From the NCBI GenBank assembly GCA_946478755.1, contig CAMLDJ010000043.1, forward strand, positions 1-28,160: a stretch of DNA of 28,160 nucleotides, read 5' to 3'. Shown here piece by piece: positions 1-8,738 of this stretch. A program made the position numbers and the translations under genes. Under the pieces are notes generated by a model that searched no databases, was not told where the DNA came from, and saw only the letters and a program-made list of their open reading frames with translations. Within the stretch, counting starts at the first letter, position 1. Each line of letters begins with the position of its first letter. Origin of the DNA: an uncultured Pedobacter sp. GTDB taxonomy: Bacteria > Bacteroidota > Bacteroidia > Sphingobacteriales > Sphingobacteriaceae.

Positions 1-2171
1 AAATCGATGGCCCCGCTGAACTTATCCCCGAAAAAGGAATAATCGATTCCAAGGTCCTGCTTGGTCGCGATTTCCCATGAAACATCAGGAGATGCGATGG
101 AAGTATAGCGGATACCTCCCCATGGAGCACTGGAAGACTCATAATCTCCAAATTGGTAGCCCCCGGATGGGACTAGAACTCCATTAACATCTGTAAACAT
201 CTGCTCGATGTTGTACAGATAGGGAAATCTAATGTCTTTACCCAGATCATCATTCCCTGCTTTTCCATAGGAATAACGGATCTTGAACATATTCACCCAT
301 CCTAAGTTTTTCACAATAGACTCTTCTCCAATATTCCAGGCACCAGATATGGCGGGGAAGAATCCGAACCTGTAATCTTTATGAAAATTCTCAGAACCCG
401 TATATCCGAAATTGAAATCAACAAGGTATCGATGTTTCCAATTATAACTTACGCGTCCAGCCAGGCCCTGGTTGCGGCGGGCTATTCCATTTTTGAGATC
501 TGAGCCGATGTTTTGTGTAAACACTTTAGAAGATTGTGTGTACTTCGCCACCGCTCCGAACTGATGGGAGCCAATTTCTTTGTCATAATAAAGATCCCAT
601 TCGAAGAAGTCCCTCCGGTCTCCGTCCGAGCCGGCGGATTGGGTCATTTTTTGTTCTTCGGCTACGCGTGTAAATACAAGTTCACCATCTGTATTACGAT
701 AACGACTGGCATTCCACAATTCTGGCCGTTTAAATCGCTTAATATAGTTGTTATTATAGGTGTCGTATCCGTACCTTCCTATGAACCGAAGTCCTTTGGT
801 AATAAAATCCAATTTCTGCTCTAAGTTTAAAGTCGTCTGGATATTATTGCTCCAACTTTCATTGTATCCGGTCATTGTCCCCTGCACCCAGGGATTAAGG
901 TTGTCATTTTTTCCAGTCCATGACGGTATTTTGCCATCTGAATATTGCAGCGGCATCATGATCGGATTATATCCCATCAGCGAGGTCCAGATCGCATCTG
1001 TTCCTACTCCCGGGTCATTCTGTTTCCGCAGGGAACCGGAAACTCCTACCCTCAGCAAGGTGGACTTCGTGATGTCCATATCTACGCTTAAACGATAGGT
1101 ATATTTTTTGAAATCGGTATTGGTATTATAATCACCCAAAGCGTCATCAACTTTGTACATCCCCTGTTGATTCTGATAACTTCCGGATACATAATAACGG
1201 GCGGTTTTCCCACCGCCGCTGATATTCAGCAAACTACGTTGACTCTTAGCGCCATCCCGCAGCAAAACATCCATCCAGTCTACATTCGGGAACATGTCCG
1301 GATCCAACCCCAGGCGAAGTATTTCCAGTTCTGAGGGAGAATAAAGCGGTTGCTGATTTCGGGTCACCTTAGCTTCATTGGCCATCGTTGCATAGGTGTA
1401 TCCATCTGCAAAATCCGGGAGTTTAGTCGCGGTATTGTAAAATCCTTCCACCTTGGCATTGATCTGGACCTTTCCTTCTTTTCCACGTTTGGTGGTGATC
1501 AATATTACCCCGTTAGCCCCCCGGCTACCATAGATAGCGGTTGCAGAAGCGTCTTTTAATACGGAAAACGATTCAACGTCTTCCACATTGATTTCATTCA
1601 TGTCGCGTTCAAAGCCATCTATCAATACCAGGGCTGAACTATTGGCTCCAAAGGTTGAGATACTGCGGATCCAGAATTCGGACACACTACCGGGTCTTCC
1701 TGACGTTTGCATCGCCTGGATCCCCGGTACAATTCCTGCCAATGCATCTGCCATAGAGGTAGACGGATTTGACTTCAGGCGCTCCACGTCTACCGTTGTA
1801 ATCGCCCCGGTTACCGATACCCTTTTCTGAGCACCAGTAGAGGTAATGACTACTTCGTTCAATTTGCTGGCGTCAGTTTCTTTCATCACGACATTGACAA
1901 CACGTTGTTCTTTCACCAATACCTCTTTCTTTTCGTAACCGATATAGGTAAAGATCAGTGTTTGAAAGGGGCGCATCTTTATGCTAAATTTTCCATCTGT
2001 AACGGTGGTCGTTCCCAACCCTGGCATGTTGCTGACGGCTATGCTTACGCCTATCAGGGGCAGGCTTTGTTCGTCGAGCACCACTCCTTTAACGATCACC
2101 TCTTCCTGGGCCAGAACATTAAAGGAAATCCCGACCAACACCATGCATGTTAGTAAAATAAATCTCATCAT
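1..2171 (-). CDS. SusC/RagA-family TonB-dependent outer-membrane receptor, C-terminus beyond window
   Basis: This is an outer-membrane TonB-dependent transporter that would import glycans or peptides together with a SusD-type lipoprotein. Translating the minus strand from 2171 gives about 723 open residues, against roughly 1000-1100 for complete family members, so the C-terminal barrel lies off the left edge. It starts with a signal peptide (MMRFILLTCMVLVG, ending near LAQ). A carboxypeptidase-regulatory-like domain follows (about residues 25-100, with the VTDGKFSI and YIGYEKKEV blocks), then the plug with the family signature DASATAIYGSRGANGV, then beta-barrel strands. Two adjacent ATGs at 2171 and 2168 are possible starts. 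It lies 22 bp downstream of the IPT/NHL lipoprotein gene, so the two are probably co-transcribed. The substrate cannot be read from the sequence. The family assignment is secure. Confidence 0.95.
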   Translation of the reverse strand, partial: MMRFILLTCMVLVGISFNVLAQEEVIVKGVVLDEQSLPLIGVSIAVSNMPGLGTTTVTDGKFSIKMRPFQTLIFTYIGYEKKEVLVKEQRVVNVVMKETDASKLNEVVITSTGAQKRVSVTGAITTVDVERLKSNPSTSMADALAGIVPGIQAMQTSGRPGSVSEFWIRSISTFGANSSALVLIDGFERDMNEINVEDVESFSVLKDASATAIYGSRGANGVILITTKRGKEGKVQINAKVEGFYNTATKLPDFADGYTYATMANEAKVTRNQQPLYSPSELEILRLGLDPDMFPNVDWMDVLLRDGAKSQRSLLNISGGGKTARYYVSGSYQNQQGMYKVDDALGDYNTNTDFKKYTYRLSVDMDITKSTLLRVGVSGSLRKQNDPGVGTDAIWTSLMGYNPIMMPLQYSDGKIPSWTGKNDNLNPWVQGTMTGYNESWSNNIQTTLNLEQKLDFITKGLRFIGRYGYDTYNNNYIKRFKRPELWNASRYRNTDGELVFTRVAEEQKMTQSAGSDGDRRDFFEWDLYYDKEIGSHQFGAVAKYTQSSKVFTQNIGSDLKNGIARRNQGLAGRVSYNWKHRYLVDFNFGYTGSENFHKDYRFGFFPAISGAWNIGEESIVKNLGWVNMFKIRYSYGKAGNDDLGKDIRFPYLYNIEQMFTDVNGVLVPSGGYQFGDYESSSAPWGGIRYTSIASPDVSWEIATKQDLGIDYSFFGDKFSGAID

Positions 2172-2193
2172 TTATATAGTGTATGTTAATTAT

Positions 2194-3573
2194 CTATTCT
2201 TCTTGTGCTATTTTGCGAATCAGCCAATTGCCGGAATCGCCGATATAGAAACATTTCTTTACCTCGTCATAGGCGATTGCCTGAGGATTGTTGAATCGTG
2301 CTTCTGTACGTAAATCACCGTTGGCGTATCCGCTTGTACCATTATTCCCGCGGCCGGCATAAGTGCTTACCCGTCCCTGCGGGGTGAGGATGCGTATGGC
2401 ATGGTTTGACCTGTCGCAGAAGTAAAAATCGTACTGATCCCCTCCGGCGACTTCATAAGCTGGATTTTTTACGAATACACCCTGGACAGGGCCATTCAGA
2501 CGGGCGTTCGTACCTATTCCATCTGCGTAGCCTGAGGTACCTGCGCCGCCACAGATCGTATAAGGGGTTTTAAACGTTTTGGTTGCACGGTCATAATCAG
2601 TACGCATGATAAAATGCTTTTCATATTCCACTAAATAGGCATAGTCTCCGGACGGATGTACGACCATATAAACAGCCACCGCACTATAGGGATTTGAGAA
2701 TACCAATTTATCCTGTTTGGTCGCAAAATCATACCTGCGTATGTCACCAGCCCTGTACCTTGAATAATACAATTCTCCATTTTGCGGGTGGATCATCGTC
2801 CCGTTCACGCCGCGCGCATAAACTTCTATTGCTTGCTTCTGAACAAAGTTCGATTCACGGCTAAATAGGTAGTTGCCATATTTGGTATCGCTGGAGTGGT
2901 TGTGAGAGACAATCATATCCTGGTTTCCATCAATCCTCCAGTTTAAAATGGATACATTGTCGAGCGTAGTTCTAAAGTAACTCACATATTGATTTTCGAA
3001 ATCAATTAAGCGACTACTATTCGCATCGGCTGAGAAAAAGAGATGATTGTGATTTTTTGGATCAAAAGAGAGCCACCTTATTCCCTTAAATGCCCCGCAG
3101 TCGTTAAACGGACCTTCTTTTTCTTCAAAATCAGTTCCTACCTGATAATATTTCCCGAGAAAGGTGGAAACGAGCCATTTTCTGGTGTACACAAACTCTT
3201 CTTTGGCTGCAGCCTGAGCAAGCTCAGTATGGTTACCGTCAAGAATACTTATTTTTATATCTCCCTCATAAGCCTTTTCGGGAATGACACAATACAAGCT
3301 ATTGTTATTCACTCCGACAACCTTGGCGGTTTTTCCCCCGATAGTTATTTTAACTTTAGAGAGGTCATTTCCAAAATTCTCTCCATAAAGGACAAGATTG
3401 CTTCCTACCCCTCCCTCCTTGGGGTAAAAATCTGTGATGACCACCGGCTTAGACGGATCGAATGCAGCTTCCTGCTTCACGTCGTCCTCTTTACAATGCG
3501 TTAAGCATAGCACCATCAACCCGAGCAACATCCAATGGATTTGCCAGCGCCTGACATTGTTTTTTATTTTCAT
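2194..3573 (-). CDS. IPT/TIG and NHL-repeat surface lipoprotein
   Basis: A 459-residue protein with an N-terminal signal sequence ending at Cys27 (LTHC). The His at -1 is not the usual small residue. The residues after the Cys are KEDD, which fits the K(D/E)2 lipoprotein export signal described for Bacteroidota, so surface exposure is likely. Residues about 43-125 form an IPT/TIG immunoglobulin-like domain (ITDFYPKEGGVGSNLVLYGENFG). The rest looks like a beta-propeller, with clear NHL-type repeats near the C-terminus (GTSGYADGIGTNARLNGP, then YIGDSGNWLIRKI). Such proteins are common beside SusC/SusD pairs, where they probably help bind glycan at the cell surface. It is the first gene of the pair, with SusC immediately downstream. 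No catalytic residues are evident. Role inferred from context. Confidence 0.88.
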   Translation of the reverse strand: MKIKNNVRRWQIHWMLLGLMVLCLTHCKEDDVKQEAAFDPSKPVVITDFYPKEGGVGSNLVLYGENFGNDLSKVKITIGGKTAKVVGVNNNSLYCVIPEKAYEGDIKISILDGNHTELAQAAAKEEFVYTRKWLVSTFLGKYYQVGTDFEEKEGPFNDCGAFKGIRWLSFDPKNHNHLFFSADANSSRLIDFENQYVSYFRTTLDNVSILNWRIDGNQDMIVSHNHSSDTKYGNYLFSRESNFVQKQAIEVYARGVNGTMIHPQNGELYYSRYRAGDIRRYDFATKQDKLVFSNPYSAVAVYMVVHPSGDYAYLVEYEKHFIMRTDYDRATKTFKTPYTICGGAGTSGYADGIGTNARLNGPVQGVFVKNPAYEVAGGDQYDFYFCDRSNHAIRILTPQGRVSTYAGRGNNGTSGYANGDLRTEARFNNPQAIAYDEVKKCFYIGDSGNWLIRKIAQEE

Positions 3574-4669
3574 TAGTATATAATTTGGTTTTTAATGGTG
3601 ATGAAGCTTGCAAAGCTTATTATTCATTGGTATCTATAGTTTTTATTTGTATTCATGAGCTCGTAAACTCGGTTCTTTGTGTTTTGTAAGCGGTAAGCTT
3701 ATGCAGGTTTCATCTTTTTTATAATTGTTTGTTCTTCTACATTTTGCTTTTATCCGACTAAGGCCGGCTTACTCCGGATTTAATTGATCCAGATTGATCG
3801 GTTTAGATACAGCATCCGAAATCATCCGTCTGAGATAAACAATTTGGTTTTCATGCGATAGAGTTTAATATTTCTGACCGGCTATCCGGATATTATTGTC
3901 TTGTTCGAAAATCTCAGGCTTTTAATACGCAAAACGATTGATTTTACAGCAAGTCAATAACACATGAACCATCCGGGCCGTCCGGAAGGCGATCCTAAGA
4001 AATATATTGGGTAAGAAGATTAGGGTTTATTGTGTCGGGTTAAGCTATTGCCCTGCGACTAAGCAATCGGCTTTGCCATTCCTGCTGACCTGATTAATCA
4101 GGACGGTAATTAATAAGAAAAGTAAATTTGTCTTCATACAGTGGTCTTTATGCTGCAGTTACAATTGACGTTATAGCCAGAAAAAGTATGCAGCCGGTTT
4201 ATATTTGGTTTGTTAGCATCAAATTAAATGAATTTGATTTGCATAAATTGTTCAACTTTTTGTCGATTTATCTCAAATTTGCAGATGATTGGCCTTGAAT
4301 TCAACCCGAAGAAGGCCGACAGTGGAGCTACATCAGGTAGTTACTCTATGCAACAAATAGATGTGATATAAAAGACTTACGATTGGGGAGACACCAAAAA
4401 GAGTCATGCAGTACGCTTACTGAAGATACCTGTCCGTAAAATAGATTAGAGGCTGAGTCTTGTACACATTTCTCTTTAAAGGTTTTCAATGGGGTGAGTA
4501 AGGGAATGCGACGACCTGTTGCTGGTTAACCTGTGAACCAGACCCGGATAACCGGGAAATTGTTGTAAAACAATGAACATATTGTGTTCAATTGCTGGTC
4601 AAAAGCAGAACCGGGTGTTCCTTTCCAAAAAGAAAAATTTAAATTGGATGACCTAAATCCGATCTAAAC
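3574..4669. other. 1.1-kb intergenic region with small inverted repeats
   Basis: This divergent gap separates the lipoprotein gene (leftward) from the acyltransferase gene (rightward) and should hold both promoters. I see no convincing gene. A 30-codon minus-strand reading frame at 4137-4045 begins MKTNLLFLLITVLINQ, like a signal peptide, and may be a remnant of a secreted protein. Structure visible: a perfect 14-bp palindrome CCTGATTAATCAGG at 4089-4102; a TATATTTG at 4200-4207 that fits the Bacteroidota -7 box but has no -33 partner at the usual spacing; and three small hairpins at 4522-4541, 4543-4556 and 4574-4590 just ahead of the acyltransferase gene. No SusC-type anti-sigma/sigma pair is encoded here. 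Confidence 0.6.
4522..4590 (+). promoter_or_regulatory. Cluster of small hairpins in the leader of the acyltransferase gene
   Basis: Three inverted repeats follow one another. CTGGTT pairs with AACCAG (4522-4527 with 4536-4541). CCCGG pairs with CCGGG around an ATAA loop (4543-4556). TGAACA pairs with TGTTCA (4574-4579 with 4585-4590), with further imperfect CAA/TTG flanks. No T-run follows, so they are not ordinary terminators. They could be operators or 5'-leader structure for the gene starting at 4670. The role is unknown. Confidence 0.3.
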
Positions 4670-6106
4670 ATGCTATTCAATTCGATAAATTTCGCTCTTT
4701 TCCTGCCAGTGGTATTAATCCTGTATTGGTTATTGGAGAAAAAGAAGCTTATTTATCAGAATTCCTTACTGCTCCTGGCCAGTTATTTCTTTTACGCCTG
4801 CTGGGATTGGCGTTTTTTATTTCTATTGATCTTTTCAACGCTGCTCGATTACTTTACGGGCCTGAAAATGTGCAGGGCAGGCCGGCAAAAAAGTAAAAAA
4901 TTTTGGTTTTGGTTAAGTGTTACCGTCAATCTTGGCTTTTTAGGTGTTTTTAAATATTATAACTTTTTCATTGAATCTTTTGCAGAATTAATCTCGCAGG
5001 TGGGCTTACAGGTAAATCCCTGGACATTGAAAGTGATCTTACCTGTTGGAATTTCATTTTACACTTTCCACGGTTTATCCTATGTGATAGATATTTATAA
5101 AGACAGGATCAAGGCAGAAAGGAATTTCATTGACTATTCGGTCTTTGTCAGTTTTTTTCCGCTCCTGGTTGCAGGCCCGATTGAACGGGCGACACATTTG
5201 TTGCCGCAAATTAAGAAAAAGAGGTCTTTTGATTATGAAAGATCAATTGATGGGCTAAGGCAAATTTTGTGGGGACTATTTAAGAAGGTCGTGATTGCGG
5301 ATTTCTCTGCAGAGACAGTAAATGCCATTTTTAACAACTCAGCACATGCCAGCGGAAGTACATTGGTTGTAGGTGCCATATTTTTTGCTTTCCAGATTTA
5401 CTGTGATTTTTCGGGCTATTCTGACATCGCCCTTGGAACAGCAAGGCTCTTTGGTATAGAACTCCTGAGAAATTTCGCTTTTCCTTACTTTTCCAGGGAC
5501 ATTGCCGAGTTTTGGAGGCGATGGCACATCTCTTTATCATCCTGGTTCAGGGATTACTTATATATCCCTTTGGGTGGAAGCAAGGGCAGCACCTGGATGA
5601 AAGTGAGAAATATCTTCATCATATTTATTGTCAGCGGATTTTGGCATGGCGCAAACTGGACATTTATTGTTTGGGGCTTGTTAAACGCCCTATACATCAT
5701 ACCTTCCATCCTACTCAGCTCCAACAGAAGCCACCTCGATGTTGTGGCAGCAGGAAAGCTGGTACCAAGCTTCAGGGAACTTTTTTCCATTTGCTTAACC
5801 TTTGGCCTGACTGTTTTTGCATGGATCTTCTTCAGGTCTGACAGTTTGGGCTCAGCTTTCAATTACATTGCCAACATCTGCTCGCCTTCCCTGTTTTCAG
5901 TACCGGTCCTATTACCCTCTACATTAGTACTGTGGGTGCTGTTCTTTCTTGGGGTAGAATGGATAGGCCGTGAAGGGCCTTACGCCCTCAGTAAAATAGG
6001 ATTAAACTGGCCGACGCCCTTCAGATGGGCGGCCTATTATAGTATCGTTCTGGCCGTATGCTATTTTGCCGGCCCTCAACAGCAGTTCATTTATTTTCAA
6101 TTTTAA
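4670..6106 (+). CDS. MBOAT-family membrane O-acyltransferase (AlgI/DltB-like)
   Basis: A 478-residue polytopic inner-membrane protein that would move an acyl group, usually acetyl, across the membrane for transfer to an extracytoplasmic polysaccharide. Hydrophobic segments run throughout, starting INFALFLPVVLILYWLLE. Family blocks visible are LPVGISFYTFHGLSYVIDIYK (about 125-145), PLLVAGPIERATHLLPQ and FWRRWHISLSSWFRDYLYIP (about 282-302). The catalytic-His motif GFWHGANW sits at about 321-329. Length is typical of AlgI-type proteins. The gene is followed after one base by an SGNH-like partner, the usual pairing in alginate, cellulose or exopolysaccharide acetylation. No glycosyltransferases adjoin it, so the acceptor is unknown; the exopolysaccharide locus 6 kb away is a candidate by inference only. 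Confidence 0.93.
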   Translation: MLFNSINFALFLPVVLILYWLLEKKKLIYQNSLLLLASYFFYACWDWRFLFLLIFSTLLDYFTGLKMCRAGRQKSKKFWFWLSVTVNLGFLGVFKYYNFFIESFAELISQVGLQVNPWTLKVILPVGISFYTFHGLSYVIDIYKDRIKAERNFIDYSVFVSFFPLLVAGPIERATHLLPQIKKKRSFDYERSIDGLRQILWGLFKKVVIADFSAETVNAIFNNSAHASGSTLVVGAIFFAFQIYCDFSGYSDIALGTARLFGIELLRNFAFPYFSRDIAEFWRRWHISLSSWFRDYLYIPLGGSKGSTWMKVRNIFIIFIVSGFWHGANWTFIVWGLLNALYIIPSILLSSNRSHLDVVAAGKLVPSFRELFSICLTFGLTVFAWIFFRSDSLGSAFNYIANICSPSLFSVPVLLPSTLVLWVLFFLGVEWIGREGPYALSKIGLNWPTPFRWAAYYSIVLAVCYFAGPQQQFIYFQF

Positions 6107-6107
6107 G

Positions 6108-7067
6108 ATGAAAAGGTTTACACTTCAAATCCTCAAATTCAGTTTAATACTGTTAGTTTTATTGCTTACAGCACTGTGGTTAACCGAGAGTTACATTGGC
6201 AACAGATCTAATTTCAAAATTTCGGGCCATGCGGATAAAATCATCATCGGACATTCCCATCCGGAATGTGCTTTTAATGATTCATTAATTGTAAACACGG
6301 TTAACGTCTCGCAGTCGGGCGAATCTTATTTCTTTTCTTATTATAAGATTAACCAGCTGCTGCAGCAAAACAAAAATATCAAGTGCATCTTTTTAGAATT
6401 CACCAACAATCAACTGGAGAAAAAAATGGAAGACTGGATTTGGAGCGCCATGTTTCTATCTCATAAATACCATACTTATGCGCCCTTTATAGATTATCCG
6501 GGCAACAGTTTACTGATGAAAAAAAATCCCACAAGCCTGTTGAAATTACAGATAAAGACACTCCTGTACAATTTTAAAGTTATTGCTTTACAGGAGTACG
6601 ATTACACCAGAAAAACCGGTGGTTATTTGTATCTGGCGAAATCTAAAATAGATTCGCTGATTAGATTAAAGGACAAGGCAATCGACAAAAATAAACTAGA
6701 GGAATTATTCCCAAGGGAGAACTTAGCCTATCTAGATAAAATTGTAGGGTTGTGCAAGGCCCAAAAAATAGAACTTATATTGCTGAGAAGCCCGTTACAT
6801 GAAAAGTATCCGGGAACCCGGAATGAAAAGACCTTCAAAAAAATACTGGCGACCAGATATCCTGATCTCCCTTTTCTTGACTTTAAAAATTTTCCGCTTC
6901 AGAATGATGAATTTGCAGATTTGGAACATCTCAATTTTAAAGGAGCGAAGAGATTTTCTGTCTTTTTTAATGACTTATTGATCCATGGTTTACTGCGGGC
7001 CCATGACCAGCAAAAGATAATAGATGCCAGAATTTTACCTATTGTTAATCAGGATTCAAAAATATGA
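6108..7067 (+). CDS. Membrane-anchored SGNH/AlgX-like partner of the acyltransferase
   Basis: A 319-residue protein with one N-terminal membrane anchor (about residues 8-26) and a presumed periplasmic domain. I chose the ATG at 6108, one base after the acyltransferase stop, because it opens directly on the anchor (MKRFTLQILKFSLILLVLLL); a longer in-frame start at 6066 would overlap the upstream gene. Residues 47-58 read IGHSHPECAFND, where an SGNH hydrolase block I would be, and DLEHLNFKGAKRFS near residue 270 fits the terminal D-x-x-H block. Proteins of this layout take the acyl group relayed by MBOAT partners and place it on polysaccharide. The nucleophile is not certain: the block-I residue is Ser50 within GHSHPE. 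Assignment rests on fold blocks plus operon context. Confidence 0.75.
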   Translation: MKRFTLQILKFSLILLVLLLTALWLTESYIGNRSNFKISGHADKIIIGHSHPECAFNDSLIVNTVNVSQSGESYFFSYYKINQLLQQNKNIKCIFLEFTNNQLEKKMEDWIWSAMFLSHKYHTYAPFIDYPGNSLLMKKNPTSLLKLQIKTLLYNFKVIALQEYDYTRKTGGYLYLAKSKIDSLIRLKDKAIDKNKLEELFPRENLAYLDKIVGLCKAQKIELILLRSPLHEKYPGTRNEKTFKKILATRYPDLPFLDFKNFPLQNDEFADLEHLNFKGAKRFSVFFNDLLIHGLLRAHDQQKIIDARILPIVNQDSKI

Positions 7068-7222
7068 GCGGAATCTTTTGGGGTATTTCAAGATACTCAA
7101 ATACTCTGACAAGCCATCTGCGTTCTCCTGTTTTCCAGCTACGCTCTGTCGCCTCGTCAACTTTTAAGAATCTGTTCTGGTTGCCATTGGGTATTCCCAT
7201 TAATAGTTGCTGAGCGTTAATA

Positions 7223-8281
7223 CTATTCTTTTAAGGAGACTAAATACGATCTAACAATTTTTCTAATCTGATCATGAAAATAGAACGCTCGATTCATATC
7301 CGAAGGGGAAGGCGATATGTTTTCGAGTACGACTATACTCACTTTAGTTTCTGGATAATAAATCATTGTTGAGATAAAGCCAGGGACATAACCGCTCATA
7401 CTGAGTTCCAATATATCATTTAGGCGATCTACTTGAATACCATCAGCATACTTAAGTTCTCCCCACCTGTGAGGTCGCATAACAGCATCAGTAATCATCA
7501 TTTGGTAGATACTATCCTTTAAAAATTTTCCATTATGTAAACAGTACATCCATTTATTCAGATCGCTAGCTGTAGAAATCATACCTGATGCAGGTACTCC
7601 CATCATTGGCAGATCCAATAGATTTAATATATCAGTCTCCTGATACTTTTCATTGTTGGTTTCAGAATAACCTTTTACCAATTTTCTATCGTTACTTTTT
7701 CTGCCAGGGCCAGGCGGGACTGTGGAGGATCTCAATTTGCACCGTTCAAATAGATCCGCTGTAAGTGCCGCGTAGGTCTTGCCAGAAATTTTTTCTATGA
7801 TCTTACCTAATATTGAATAATTAATATTCGAGTACGAAAATTTGCTTCCAGGTTCATGAGCCAACTTTTTATCCCAATCGATAATACCTGATGTATGATT
7901 TAGTAATTGTTGGACAGTTACTGAATCTGCCCATTTTTGTTTAAAATCTGGTAAATAATAGCGGATAGTTTGATCAGCTTGTATTTGTCCTGCCTGTACT
8001 TCCCTTAACACTAAAGTTGCAGTAAACTGCTTACTAATAGAACCAATAAGGAACTGGTCGTCCATCTTAAGGGCAGTCTTTTTAGCTAAATCGCTGTATC
8101 CATAGCTATTTTGATATATAGAGTTGCCATTTTTTGAAATCAGGATAACTCCGTTAAAAAACCTCGGACTTGTAAGTCGAATAGTTGAATCAATGGAATT
8201 ACTTAAATCTATTTGACAAAAACCACATTCTGAAAATAAGGACAATAATACGAGGGTAAAAAAAAATATAAAATTCTTCAT
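7223..8281 (-). CDS. Secreted serine hydrolase of the beta-lactamase (class C/PBP) fold
   Basis: A 352-residue protein with a signal peptide (MKNFIFFFTLVLLSLFSECGF). It belongs to the Beta-lactamase family (PF00144 type), which covers peptidases, esterases and class C beta-lactamases. The nucleophile motif SISK is at residues 81-84, inside FLIGSISKQFTATLVLREV. The second motif YSN is at 150-152, preceded by LLNHTSGIIDWD. The third motif, normally K/H-x-G before a GF loop, reads MSGYVPGF, so the usual basic residue appears to be Met. That argues against classical beta-lactamase activity, and D-amino-acid peptidase or esterase activity is more likely. Transcribed alone, convergent with the acyltransferase pair. 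No canonical promoter is evident upstream. Confidence 0.88.
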   Translation of the reverse strand: MKNFIFFFTLVLLSLFSECGFCQIDLSNSIDSTIRLTSPRFFNGVILISKNGNSIYQNSYGYSDLAKKTALKMDDQFLIGSISKQFTATLVLREVQAGQIQADQTIRYYLPDFKQKWADSVTVQQLLNHTSGIIDWDKKLAHEPGSKFSYSNINYSILGKIIEKISGKTYAALTADLFERCKLRSSTVPPGPGRKSNDRKLVKGYSETNNEKYQETDILNLLDLPMMGVPASGMISTASDLNKWMYCLHNGKFLKDSIYQMMITDAVMRPHRWGELKYADGIQVDRLNDILELSMSGYVPGFISTMIYYPETKVSIVVLENISPSPSDMNRAFYFHDQIRKIVRSYLVSLKE

Positions 8282-8392
8282 GCCAGGTAATCTCGGAATG
8301 CGTAAGGTACATTTTTCGCTCTAATTTGCTTGTTATTTTTATCAAAAAATTGCAGCCTATAAAAACATTGTTACCATAAAATAACGAGACAA

Positions 8393-8428
8393 TAGTAACC
8401 ATTACATCTTTAGTAATCATTGCATCTT
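8393..8428. repeat. 18-bp tandem direct repeat, two copies
   Basis: TAGTAACCATTACATCTT (8393-8410) is followed directly by TAGTAATCATTGCATCTT (8411-8428), with two differences in 18 bases. It lies about 110 bp upstream of the serine hydrolase start, where a regulator could bind. It could also be a simple slippage duplication. Confidence 0.7.
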
Positions 8429-8434
8429 TAAAGT

Positions 8435-8483
8435 TGTCTCAGTAGTGAGACACGTTCCCGTATGTTATAGACAAACGGGAACG
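8435..8483. repeat. Two adjacent perfect inverted repeats
   Basis: TGTCTCA pairs with TGAGACA around a GTAG loop (8435-8452). Immediately next, CGTTCCCGT (8453-8461) pairs with ACGGGAACG (8475-8483) around a 13-nt loop. Neither is followed by a T-run on either strand, so a factor-independent terminator is unlikely. They may be operators, RNA structure or the edge of a mobile element. Confidence 0.65.
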
Positions 8484-8594
8484 AATCGATTTTAATTAAA
8501 ACACAATTTTCACATCTTCAACGTTCCGTTTAAGCTTGCTGTCCGTCTATTGATATTGCTTTTCATTTATTTTGTTGTCTGTTTTTATAAAGAC

Positions 8595-8738
8595 GTCTAA
8601 CGGTCTGTGTATTGCCGAAGGCGGGGGTTTTTAGCACTAAGGTTTAATCGAAGAACAGAAGTTGAACCTTGTACAAAAGTCCAATCGAAGCCTTTCAATC
8701 CCGCTTTAGCAATACCTACTCAGGCGCATGCACATCAA
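8595..8738 (-). repeat. attC-like non-coding element, copy A
   Basis: This begins just past the stop of the frameshifted gene and ends, in the minus direction, with GTTAGAC, which fits the integron R' consensus GTTRRRY. Its outer parts form an imperfect hairpin: GTATTGCCGAAGGCGGG (8609-8625) against CCCGCTTTAGCAATAC (8700-8715). The centre (8647-8688) matches 10307-10348 of copy B at 32 of 42 positions, including ACAAAAGTCCAATCGA. The R''-like end is degenerate (GCCTGAG). Homology with copy B is seen directly; identity as a recombination site is inference. Confidence 0.6.

Larger units (their letters stand above)
8282..8594. other. Intergenic region at the left border of the accessory tract
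   Basis: This stretch lies upstream of the serine hydrolase gene and ends at the first attC-like element. It contains an 18-bp tandem duplication (8393-8428) and two adjacent perfect hairpins (8435-8483), annotated separately. Short reading frames here have no recognisable content. I see no TAnnTTTG box in the hydrolase direction. Confidence 0.5.

Noticed and set aside
513..1830. Several plus-strand frames of 60-112 codons
   Set aside because: They are antisense shadows of the SusC-type gene, which is open across the whole stretch with matching domain order.
8199..8420. 73-codon minus-strand frame over the hydrolase start
   Set aside because: It overlaps the signal-peptide coding region of the hydrolase and starts within the tandem repeat; no domain content.
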